Shown in pieces: positions 1-7,564 of a DNA stretch of 64,000 bases. A program made the translations under genes and the position numbers. The stretch covers positions 1 through 64,000 of the forward strand of contig JAFLTS010000005.1 in the NCBI GenBank assembly GCA_022509185.1. The letters run 5' to 3'. Source of the stretch: Muribaculaceae bacterium. GTDB taxonomy: Bacteria > Bacteroidota > Bacteroidia > Bacteroidales > Muribaculaceae. The notes beneath the pieces were generated by a model that was not told the DNA's origin, made no database searches, and was given only the letters and a program-made list of their open reading frames with translations. Each line of letters begins with the position of its first letter. Positions within the stretch are counted from its first letter, which is position 1.

Positions 1-200
1 GATGGGAAGGGGCTAATAAGTCAAAATTTGAAAATTTGATTAAAAAAGGGGTCAATATTGCCAAAAACGAGCTTTGGGAATCTATCTATGATTCCAATTT
101 CCTGTCAAAGGATCTAAATAGGATTGTAGCAGAGTGGACCCGATCATTCGAACCATTGATAGAATACCATCTCGAGCATTTTCCCCAACCAAAAAAATAA
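1..200 (+). CDS. 3' end of an unrecognised gene (partial)
   Basis: The third frame is open from the left edge to a TAA at 198-200 and encodes about 65 C-terminal residues rich in Lys, Glu and aromatics, ending in HFPQPKK. I do not recognise the family; there is no signal peptide or membrane segment in the visible part. It overlaps the upstream, GTG-initiated extension of the next frame, which argues that the fimbrial gene really starts downstream of position 200. The reading is limited by the window edge. Confidence 0.5.
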   Translation, partial: WEGANKSKFENLIKKGVNIAKNELWESIYDSNFLSKDLNRIVAEWTRSFEPLIEYHLEHFPQPKK

Positions 201-265
201 ACCCGGTTTGTAAGGAATTTGCGTTCCGACAAACCACCAAGAACGAAGAAACTAACCTTACATTA

Positions 266-1552
266 ATGAATTGTTTTAACTACCTATCCAACCTAATCCG
301 CTCTAAAAGGAGCAGGGCTAACTATGCCACATGCTCTATGCACTTTGCTCTGTGCGCTATCATCAGTGCACTTTCCCTATCTTCCTGTTCAATAGTAAAT
401 GAAGACCTTGATCCTTGTGCACCTCCTCCACAAAATTACACTATAGTTAATTTTATCTATGACTATAATATGTCAGGAGCAACCACGGGGGAATATGAAG
501 ACTGGTTTAAATCTCATGCGGGATCTGTTTATTTATATATTTTCGATAAAAATGGAATTTATTTAGATAGAAGGGAGAAACATAAAAATGATTTTATTCC
601 GGGAGAAGATTTTTCAATGAGATTTAATGAAAAAGAATTAATTCCCGGAGAAACTTATAATCTTGTTGCAGTAGCTCAAGGAAACATTTTTGGGTATGAT
701 GAAACAGAAGATTACCAATGGTTCAAATTAGTTAATCCTATGGAAGTTGGAAAATCACGTATTCAGGATTACATACTCAAACTTGATAGAGACACTAATG
801 GTGACGGTTTCTCAGAAGTGGGAGTAGTTAACTATAAAGACCAATATGGCCAAAATCGCCAAATGATCGATACACTTTGGACCACTAAACCTGACGAAGT
901 TCAAACTGTAACTATTAAAAAGATTGATTATAAACCATCACCAATTCCACAACCGGATAATGTCACAGAGGTGACAATTCCGATGATGCGTATTACAAAT
1001 TCTATAACCATAAACATACTGGGTTCAACTTTTGTACAAGAAACTAACCCAGACGATTATCATGTTGTGATTTATTTTCCACATGGCAACGGAACTGTGG
1101 ATTTTACCGGTAATGTTATTCCTGTGCAGGAATTGTATTACCAGTCTTTAATAAAAAGTATGAAACTATATCGACCTAAAGACACTTCAGGAAATCTTTC
1201 AGGTGAATTACCTCCAACGGAAGGTGAATCACAGCAAACAAGGGCTGATGGTAATCAATATGCTTTAAATTCGTTATTTGGCGTTTCCCGACTTCAAGTA
1301 AATGATCAATCCTCTCTCCAATTAAGAGATGCAACTAAAGAAGGGTTCCCAATTATTTGGAGTATTGATGATTTCTCATCAATTCTTGCTGAATTATTAA
1401 ATGATTATTATAAAGATGACCAGGAATACCTTGACAGGGAATATGATTTTCAGGTAGATATTAATTTAGATAACAAGGGGAAGCCAGAATATATGGATAT
1501 AAGTGTGGCTAACCTTGCATGGGCAAAAAGAAAGTGGCTTATAACTTTATAA
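266..1552 (+). CDS. FimB/Mfa2-family fimbrial anchor lipoprotein
   Basis: Predicted outer-membrane lipoprotein that would anchor or cap a type V (FimA/Mfa1-type) fimbria. The Mfa2/FimB hallmarks are visible: a lipobox (LSLSSC, Cys codon at 386), then a short stretch leading into PCAPPP, an aromatic strand NFIYDYNMSG and a VYLYIFDKNG strand, as in the N-terminal transthyretin-like domain. The frame is open back to a GTG at 134, but that extension overlaps the preceding gene. I choose the ATG at 266; an ATG at 338 gives a shorter, more standard signal peptide (MHFALCAIIS) and is a good alternative. Low GC, like the two fimbrillins that follow 28 nt downstream, so the three are probably one operon. 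The exact role (anchor or tip) is inferred from family and gene order. Confidence 0.85.
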   Translation: MNCFNYLSNLIRSKRSRANYATCSMHFALCAIISALSLSSCSIVNEDLDPCAPPPQNYTIVNFIYDYNMSGATTGEYEDWFKSHAGSVYLYIFDKNGIYLDRREKHKNDFIPGEDFSMRFNEKELIPGETYNLVAVAQGNIFGYDETEDYQWFKLVNPMEVGKSRIQDYILKLDRDTNGDGFSEVGVVNYKDQYGQNRQMIDTLWTTKPDEVQTVTIKKIDYKPSPIPQPDNVTEVTIPMMRITNSITINILGSTFVQETNPDDYHVVIYFPHGNGTVDFTGNVIPVQELYYQSLIKSMKLYRPKDTSGNLSGELPPTEGESQQTRADGNQYALNSLFGVSRLQVNDQSSLQLRDATKEGFPIIWSIDDFSSILAELLNDYYKDDQEYLDREYDFQVDINLDNKGKPEYMDISVANLAWAKRKWLITL

Positions 1553-1580
1553 TAATACTTAAAATATAACTAAATAAAAA

Positions 1581-3236
1581 ATGAAAAAGATATTTCTCAC
1601 TTTGCCTTTAATTGCTCTTATGGCTTGTAGTGATGCAGATGATCTTAAAATAGATAATAGTAGTTCTGATCAGACACAAGTTGAAGAGGCAAAATATTTT
1701 ATAACTCTTTCTACTGCTTTAAGTTCTGAAGGAAGTACAAGAAGTACAACTAATCAAAATGGGAGTTCTTCAAATAATACTCAAGATGGTACAGATGAAG
1801 AAACAGCTCTAAGGGAAGCAAGTCTTTATTTTTGTAAAGCATCAGACGGCACACTTGTTTTAAAACTTGATTCTGAAACTCCTACTATATCAGGAACTAA
1901 TTTTGTTTTAAAAGCTGAAGTTAGTATAAACCAAATGAAAGATTTAGTTGGAAATGATTTGGAACTTTATGTTGTTGGAAATCCAAGTACCCTAACATTA
2001 CCAACAACTTTTACTCGTGATGGTAAGTTTACAGTAACAGGACTTGAAAATACTCCTATTGGAACATATACAGCAAATAAGGGAAATTTAATGCCTCTGG
2101 TTAATGCTTCGAAATTTGAGGTTAAATTATCTTCCATTAATACATCTACTCTTGACGATAATGCTCTTTTCAAAAAAATTCAAGAATTATTCACTGAGGG
2201 GGTGACACAAAATGAACTTGACTGGGATCTTTCTTCCTCTTCAAATTACACTGGAACTAAAGGTATTCTAAATCTTGAAAGAGCAGTTGCTCGTCTTGAT
2301 TATAAAGATGCAAGAGCTAATAGAGACGAACATGCAGAAAATGTATATTCTTTAGGAGATATTGATGGACATACTTTGAAAATGTATTCCATGCAAATAT
2401 TTAATGTTACAAAAGAAGCATATTTATTCAGACATACATCTGAGGGTTCTTATGACAAAGCAACTACAACTCCGGCTGCAATCTTCGGAAATGAGAATAA
2501 TCATAATTCATCAACAGAACCAAATCTTTATAACTGGGTAGCAGGTTCAGACTGGGTAGAAGGTACAAATGAATTCTCTGTAATTAAATCTTTCTATAAT
2601 GATTTAAACGTAACTTCAAATTCCGGTAAAACAATTTATGAAATTAAAGAAGGAGGTACTGTTACTACAAATGGTTCTATAACTATAACAGAACTTCTAA
2701 CTCATGAATCTTCCCCTTCTTCACCTAATCAAGATGGATATTATCCCTGGTGTTACATAATGGAAAATACCCTACCGGGAATATCTTATATGTCAAATGC
2801 CAACTTACCTGATAATGCAACCGGTCTTGCCTTTACTTTTAAAGTTTGCACAGATAAAGCTGGTAATACACCTGTAACCGGTTCAAATGGTAGTAAACTT
2901 ACTTTAACTATGCCACAGTCTCAAGATTATGTCTGGCAGGAAGTTCCTTATACTTACGTTGAAGGAGATGCGGATGCAAGTGGTTATTTCCTCACTTATT
3001 ATGCTTATATCAAGCATAATGATATGGATATTAAAGATGAAGAGCAATCTGCAAATGGAACTGATATATTTAACCCAGGTCCTATGAAATATGGTATTGT
3101 AAGAAATAATATTTATCAACTTTCTGTGGAATCTGTGGGACATTTACCAAATCCGGAAGATGCAAAAAGTATGTACTTACAACTAAGTGTTAATATACTT
3201 CCTTGGAACGTTCGTCAGAATAGTTTCAATTTCTAA
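1581..3236 (+). CDS. Mfa1-like major fimbrillin lipoprotein
   Basis: Structural subunit of a type V pilus, exported as a lipoprotein and polymerised on the cell surface. It starts MKKIFLTLPLIALMAC, with Cys16 as the lipidation site. An early strand is followed by GSTRSTTNQNG, a position that in Porphyromonas fimbrillins is cut by an Arg-specific protease to open the donor-strand groove. The C-terminal fimbrillin module contains PWCYIMENTLPG, IVRNNIYQLSV and a final strand with LPWNVRQNSFNF. Length 551 aa fits Mfa1-type subunits. It shares these blocks with the next gene, so the pair arose by duplication. Base composition is AT-rich compared with the housekeeping genes downstream, consistent with an accessory locus. 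Confidence 0.88.
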   Translation: MKKIFLTLPLIALMACSDADDLKIDNSSSDQTQVEEAKYFITLSTALSSEGSTRSTTNQNGSSSNNTQDGTDEETALREASLYFCKASDGTLVLKLDSETPTISGTNFVLKAEVSINQMKDLVGNDLELYVVGNPSTLTLPTTFTRDGKFTVTGLENTPIGTYTANKGNLMPLVNASKFEVKLSSINTSTLDDNALFKKIQELFTEGVTQNELDWDLSSSSNYTGTKGILNLERAVARLDYKDARANRDEHAENVYSLGDIDGHTLKMYSMQIFNVTKEAYLFRHTSEGSYDKATTTPAAIFGNENNHNSSTEPNLYNWVAGSDWVEGTNEFSVIKSFYNDLNVTSNSGKTIYEIKEGGTVTTNGSITITELLTHESSPSSPNQDGYYPWCYIMENTLPGISYMSNANLPDNATGLAFTFKVCTDKAGNTPVTGSNGSKLTLTMPQSQDYVWQEVPYTYVEGDADASGYFLTYYAYIKHNDMDIKDEEQSANGTDIFNPGPMKYGIVRNNIYQLSVESVGHLPNPEDAKSMYLQLSVNILPWNVRQNSFNF

Positions 3237-3246
3237 AATATATATA

Positions 3247-3276
3247 GGCTTATATAATCTTGCGATTATATAAGTC
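3247..3276 (+). other. Intercistronic hairpin between the two fimbrillin genes
   Basis: A perfect 11-bp stem (arms 3249-3259 and 3264-3274, loop TTGC) that extends to 13 bp with one G-U pair (3247-3276). No T-run follows, so it is not a standard terminator. It sits between the stop of one fimbrillin and the start of the next and could stabilise the upstream transcript or set the ratio of the two subunits; that role is inference. Confidence 0.6.
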
Positions 3277-3292
3277 GCTAAATGTTATCCTA

Positions 3293-5086
3293 ATGAGATA
3301 CTGGAAATTTAAAATATATAAATATATATACCATATCTTACCAATTCTTTTTATATCTATATTAAGTATTGGGGTTATTTCTTGTTCCTCTCAAGATATG
3401 GACGAAACCTATAGTTCTCTTGTTCAAGAAAATGAATATTTAGGTCATAAATATTATCTTTCTCTTAATTTTTCCTTGTCAAATGTAACTCGAAGTGTAA
3501 CGGAATCAGATGGTACTACAAATAAAGAAAATAATGGTATTATAAAGGAAAACGAAATTAATAATGTTAATTTATTCTTCTTTGATGCAACAAACGAATC
3601 ATCAACTTATGGAACTCAAATATTAACTTTTTCAATTGCATCTACGGGCATTGGTGGTACTTCTCCCAATTTTACTGTAACACAACAAATCCAAATTTCT
3701 GACCTTAAAAAATTATTAGGTAAGACACTACATATTTATGCCTTAGTCAACATTACTGATTATACACCAGCGACTGATAATACTAAAACTGAGGAACAGA
3801 ATTTTTTAAATTCAACGTTCTCGGTACCCTCAGATAAATTTGGCGATAGGACCAGTATTTCTAGAAATTTTCAAATGGATACACAAGGAATTGCTTGTCC
3901 TATGTCAAACTATGAAGAATTTGTATTAGATCTATCAGATTATTCTGCAGCTACAGATCAAGAATTGATAAGTGCTATCAATGCATTATTTAGTGGAACT
4001 TATGGCTCAGATGGTAAATTATATAAAGTTTCCAATTCTTTGAGTTTGGAAAGAATGATAGCACGTATCGACTTTACGGATGGCTCTCCTTATGCTTCTA
4101 TTTCGTCACCACGTTCTTATACATATAAATTGAATAATGTAAAAAGCAATATTACTGATTGTAATATTGAAGGAGGAGGAGTATATTTAAAAATTCATGA
4201 CATGCAGATTTTTAATGCTGCACAATCCGCTTACGTTTTCCGGCATACTGCAGCAGGAAATAATTTAAGTGCAACGATAGGTTCTGCTGAACCATTCTCA
4301 AAAGAAAATAGTAATGAAAATTATGGGAGACCTTCTATAGATAATGAAGAGATAATAGATTACTCTTATAGATGGATAGCAGATAATGATTGGAGTTATA
4401 AATCAACAACTATTCCTTCCTCAGATGTTTTGAGTTCAAACCACTTTTTTAATCAACCATCTCTTACTTCAGATGAAAATCCCAAATGGTATATACCTAA
4501 GAATTCAGGATATACTAATGATATCGCTTTGAATACTCCGGAAACCGTTTGTAGTTGGCTTACCGCCTCTTCATCTGATCAAGATTATTTAAAGGAAAAC
4601 AGTCCCTATGCTCCCTGGTTTTATGTCATGGAAAACACCCTTCCTTCAACCTCAAAAATGAATAAGTCTTTTGCAACAGGAGTGGTATTTCATGCTGTTT
4701 TATGCATTAATTCCAACATGTTGCCTTATACAGCAGAAAATAATGGAGAAGTAAGAATTACAGATGAATCGACCGGAGAATACAAGATTTTAGAATGGAT
4801 GGAGGCAAATCCTAATGATCCGGAAGATCAAACCGGATACTATTATTTAACTTATGTTTATTTAATTCCCCATAATGTTGGACTTACTTCTTCTGTAGAC
4901 GGAGAGACCGGAGTTTATTCCTCACTTAATCCTATGGGTATAGGAGTGGTTAGAAATAATATTTATCAATTAAAATTAACTGGAATAAATAACCTTCCGT
5001 CGCCTGAGGAGCCGGATAATTATTATCTGTCGATGGAGATAAAGGTTCTTGCCTGGGCGAAGAGGGATATTACGGTGAGTTGGTAA
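3293..5086 (+). CDS. Second Mfa1-like fimbrillin lipoprotein
   Basis: Paralogue of the preceding fimbrillin. The frame is open to a TTG at 3260, but the ATG at 3293 gives a natural lipoprotein signal: basic MRYWKFKIYK, a hydrophobic core, and GVISC with Cys31 as the lipidation site. The Arg-cleavage-like site is NVTRSVTESDG. Shared blocks with the neighbour are MQIFNAAQSAYVFRHT, PWFYVMENTLPS and GVVRNNIYQLKL. The C-terminus differs (LAWAKRDITVSW), resembling the end of the FimB/Mfa2-like protein (LAWAKRKWLITL) more than that of the first fimbrillin. It may therefore be an accessory or tip-proximal subunit rather than a redundant copy; this is inference. Last gene of the fimbrial operon. Confidence 0.86.
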   Translation: MRYWKFKIYKYIYHILPILFISILSIGVISCSSQDMDETYSSLVQENEYLGHKYYLSLNFSLSNVTRSVTESDGTTNKENNGIIKENEINNVNLFFFDATNESSTYGTQILTFSIASTGIGGTSPNFTVTQQIQISDLKKLLGKTLHIYALVNITDYTPATDNTKTEEQNFLNSTFSVPSDKFGDRTSISRNFQMDTQGIACPMSNYEEFVLDLSDYSAATDQELISAINALFSGTYGSDGKLYKVSNSLSLERMIARIDFTDGSPYASISSPRSYTYKLNNVKSNITDCNIEGGGVYLKIHDMQIFNAAQSAYVFRHTAAGNNLSATIGSAEPFSKENSNENYGRPSIDNEEIIDYSYRWIADNDWSYKSTTIPSSDVLSSNHFFNQPSLTSDENPKWYIPKNSGYTNDIALNTPETVCSWLTASSSDQDYLKENSPYAPWFYVMENTLPSTSKMNKSFATGVVFHAVLCINSNMLPYTAENNGEVRITDESTGEYKILEWMEANPNDPEDQTGYYYLTYVYLIPHNVGLTSSVDGETGVYSSLNPMGIGVVRNNIYQLKLTGINNLPSPEEPDNYYLSMEIKVLAWAKRDITVSW

Positions 5087-5108
5087 AAGGAGATTATAAT
5101 TTATTTTT

Positions 5109-5172
5109 AAACCCCGAGGGTTTTGCAGGTTCAACCCCTGGCTAACCAGATTAAACCCCTGAAACGGGGTTG
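5109..5172 (+). repeat. Two-hairpin repeat element, copy 1
   Basis: First of two tandem copies 86 nt apart. Both contain the identical 19-mer GGCTAACCAGATTAAACCC (5140-5158 here). An imperfect hairpin (CCGAGGGTT with AACCCCTGG) precedes it and a second hairpin follows it (AACCCC 5154-5159 with GGGGTT 5166-5171). The second hairpin could act as a weak terminator for the fimbrial operon. Confidence 0.65.
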
Positions 5173-5194
5173 ATTGAAAGGGAATGAATTCCAT

Positions 5195-5257
5195 ATAAAC
5201 CGAGGGTTTCGCAGGCTCTACCCCCGGCTAACCAGATTAAACCCTAATCGGGTTTTT
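5195..5257 (+). repeat. Two-hairpin repeat element, copy 2
   Basis: Second copy, with the shared 19-mer at 5226-5244. The first hairpin is kept (CCGAGGGT with ACCCCCGG) although the bases differ from copy 1, and the second is AAACCC (5239-5244) with GGGTTT (5250-5255), followed by two more Ts. Conserved pairing with changed bases suggests a structured element rather than a simple duplication. Confidence 0.65.
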
Positions 5258-5279
5258 GAGGAAACAGGAATGTTTCCTC
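5258..5279 (+). other. 9-bp perfect hairpin upstream of the HTH-repeat gene
   Basis: Arms GAGGAAACA (5258-5266) and TGTTTCCTC (5271-5279) enclose a GGAA loop, about 30 nt before the GTG start at 5311. It could be part of a terminator region, a leader structure, or an operator for the downstream DNA-binding-like protein; the sequence does not decide. Confidence 0.5.
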
Positions 5280-5310
5280 TCCGTGATCAAACCACAATCA
5301 AGGAACTAAG

Positions 5311-6486
5311 GTGAGTGATAAGCAGAAATACGAGGAGGCGGTAAAGCTTTACAGGGAAACAGATCTGAAAAGATCTGAACTCTGCAAGATGCTCGGAATC
5401 GACTATCATGCCTTCACTTATTTCCTTAAAACACGTTATCCCGATCTTATAAATCCTCAGAATCCTAAGAAAAATTCCGCTTACTCGAAAAATGCGCGAA
5501 ACGAGACGGAAAAAAGATATCGTCAGGCTCTGATTCTTTGCCGTCAGACTTCGTTAACATATAAAGAGATCGCCGAGAGATGCGACGTTTCTCTCGAAGG
5601 TTTGAAAACATATGTAGCGAAACATCACAGGGATGTGATGTTGAGCAGACGTGGTATAGAGGTGTCAAAACGGGCGGCCAAAGATCTTAAAGTAAGAAAA
5701 AGGGGAGTGGGTCTTACTATCGACGGTTATGAGAAATACCGGGATGCTATCAATGCGTGCGACAGCCTGGAATATATAGATCTTACTGTTTCTGAAATAG
5801 CTCAAAATTTCGATGTGCCTGCCACGGGTCTGTTATCTCAGTTGAGAGACCATTTCCCGGAAATTTCTGAAAGGAGGGAAAGAATAAGAAAGGAACTTGG
5901 AATATCAGACAACAGGGCACGGGGGGCGAGGCAAACAACCTTAGATCAATATTCTGAAGGAATCGATTTGTTGAAAAACACTCAGATGACCATAGCAGAG
6001 GCAGCCGAAGCTTCAGAGGTGTCTACCGGAGGACTAAGAAACCATCTACTTTCATACCATAAGGATGTGGTGGCAATGCGTAGGGAGCGTTTAGATGCTC
6101 CTTCGGTTCAGATTTCTTCAGCATTCAGAATATCGGATGATGATGACAGGCTTTCAGCAATGGAGAAGAAATATGCCCCGGCTTTGGAAGCTCTCAACGA
6201 TGAAGGAAGTACAGTGGAAGGAGTGGCAAAGAGTTTGGGACTGGTACCGGAGTCTTTAAGAAATTATCTCAAGAATTATTATCCGGAAGTATATAAGAAG
6301 TTTGGAAGGGAAAGGAATGAGAATGGTCGCTCTGTTTTGAGGAGTTCGGCTAAGAAATATGAAGAGGCTATAGAGGAATATAAGAATTCGGATCTTAGTT
6401 TAAAGGAGATTGCCGAGAAGAGGGGGTTGGTCTACAATAGCTTCACTTCCTTTATACGCCGAAACCATCCGGAGATAAAAAGATAA
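5311..6486 (+). CDS. Protein built of six helix-turn-helix-like repeats
   Basis: A 391-aa soluble, basic protein made of six degenerate repeats of about 42 residues, at roughly residues 6-47, 69-110, 142-186, 213-254, 287-327 and 349-390. Each runs Y..A, a first helix, an HTH-like segment such as LTYKEIAERCDVSLEGLKTYV or LSLKEIAEKRGLVYNSFTSF cut to similar length, and a closing HHP/NYP/NHP-E motif. The spacing resembles small transposase- or Psq-type HTH units. I infer a nucleic-acid-binding array. No catalytic, sensor or membrane domain is visible. The GTG start is chosen because repeat 1 begins five residues later. GC is clearly higher than in the fimbrial genes upstream. I do not know a named family for it. 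Confidence 0.7.
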   Translation: MSDKQKYEEAVKLYRETDLKRSELCKMLGIDYHAFTYFLKTRYPDLINPQNPKKNSAYSKNARNETEKRYRQALILCRQTSLTYKEIAERCDVSLEGLKTYVAKHHRDVMLSRRGIEVSKRAAKDLKVRKRGVGLTIDGYEKYRDAINACDSLEYIDLTVSEIAQNFDVPATGLLSQLRDHFPEISERRERIRKELGISDNRARGARQTTLDQYSEGIDLLKNTQMTIAEAAEASEVSTGGLRNHLLSYHKDVVAMRRERLDAPSVQISSAFRISDDDDRLSAMEKKYAPALEALNDEGSTVEGVAKSLGLVPESLRNYLKNYYPEVYKKFGRERNENGRSVLRSSAKKYEEAIEEYKNSDLSLKEIAEKRGLVYNSFTSFIRRNHPEIKR

Positions 6487-6492
6487 AAGAAT

Positions 6493-7161
6493 TTAAGGAA
6501 GAGTATTTGGAGAACTAGGATTACTCGGATTGCTCGGAGTATTCGGAGAACTCAGAGAACTCGGATTATTCGGAAAATTCGGATTACTTGGATCATTTGG
6601 ATTGCTCAAATTACTCTGATTATTTCTGAATTTAGTCCGAGCTTTATAGAGATTCTCTTTAAAACCTCCTTCTTCCAGAAACCGTTTTTGTTGTCTTTTT
6701 AAAAGGCCATCGATCAAATACCGCTCCTGATATATTAAAGTTATCATTAGATTACAGAATTCTTCTGCATTAATTTTTTGGAATAATTTCTGATATTCAT
6801 TCAGAAATTTTTCAGTTTTAAGATAAGATCTCAATCGCTTTATTCTTGGATGATCTTTTCCCCATATCTCTAAGTTATTGAATCTTAAATAGTCTTCATA
6901 GTCTTCAAGTAATTCGCTTAGGGAAGCTCTCGCAACATTTGTAAGTTTCATTTCCATTTGTTTAGAAGTAGGAGCAACCTCACTTCCTTCCACTAAATTT
7001 TGTTTACAAGAACGAGCCGCCTGTCCCATCTGATCAACTGTACGAGACTTGGCATCAATATATTTTTTTATAAAAATTTCCGTGCCATCTGATATAACAA
7101 GAGAAATTTTGTAAACCTGAAGACTTTGAAAATTGCCATTTCCTTTGATAAAATAATCCAT
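6493..7161 (-). CDS. Four-helix-bundle suffix-domain protein with low-complexity tail
   Basis: Residues 1-170 match the four-helix-bundle family (S23-like, 'suffix domain' branch) seen in Bacteroidetes: SRTVDQMGQAARSCKQNLVE, then EMKLTNVARASLSELLEDYE, YLRFNNLEIWGKDHP and a final helix with NLMITLIYQERYLIDGLL. The biochemical role of this family is unknown. The last 45 residues are a low-complexity run of Asn, Pro and Ser (units like NPSNPSSPN) encoded by a degenerate 9-nt repeat, which probably expands and contracts. It converges on the HTH-repeat gene with only 6 nt between stops. The ATG at 7161 is the only sensible start. Confidence 0.8.
   Translation of the reverse strand: MDYFIKGNGNFQSLQVYKISLVISDGTEIFIKKYIDAKSRTVDQMGQAARSCKQNLVEGSEVAPTSKQMEMKLTNVARASLSELLEDYEDYLRFNNLEIWGKDHPRIKRLRSYLKTEKFLNEYQKLFQKINAEEFCNLMITLIYQERYLIDGLLKRQQKRFLEEGGFKENLYKARTKFRNNQSNLSNPNDPSNPNFPNNPSSLSSPNTPSNPSNPSSPNTLP
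6505..6625. repeat. Degenerate 9-nt minisatellite in the 3' end of the four-helix gene
   Basis: On the plus strand the units read like CTCGGATTA or TTCGGAGAA, repeated about a dozen times with substitutions. The run keeps the reading frame and encodes the Asn-Pro-Ser tail. Confidence 0.7.
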
Positions 7162-7263
7162 GATTGTATTATATCAATAAATACTTTTGCGATTTTCAAA
7201 AATAAGATTTTTTATGATTTTCTTCAAGTTTAATTATAAAAAGAAATAACTGTGGAAAAAATA

Positions 7264-7305
7264 TCTGATTACTCTGAATTTTCGGATTGCTCGGATTACT
7301 CGGAG
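7264..7305. repeat. Second cluster of the same 9-nt repeat, upstream of the four-helix gene
   Basis: A run such as TTCGGATTGCTCGGATTACT recurs about 100 nt upstream of the start of the four-helix gene, in non-coding DNA. The rest of the 403-nt gap 7162-7564 is AT-rich and I see no other gene or clear promoter in it. Confidence 0.6.
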
Positions 7306-7564
7306 ATTTCTAATTTTAGAAATACCGAAAAAATTTTTGTAATTTCTAAAAATTTACCCTTTTTTAGTTATTATACTTTATAAATGAGAATTGTATATAA
7401 AGAGACTTTTAATTCTGTTTATTAAATAGGAAATCAGAAATACGTATTCAATATCAAGGCAGACCTGGTTATACTATTAGGAAGATAGAACTTACAATCA
7501 AATAGTAATAATTTCTGAAAAAATTCCGTTAAGTATTACAGTTGGAAAGTAAAAACTAAATATT

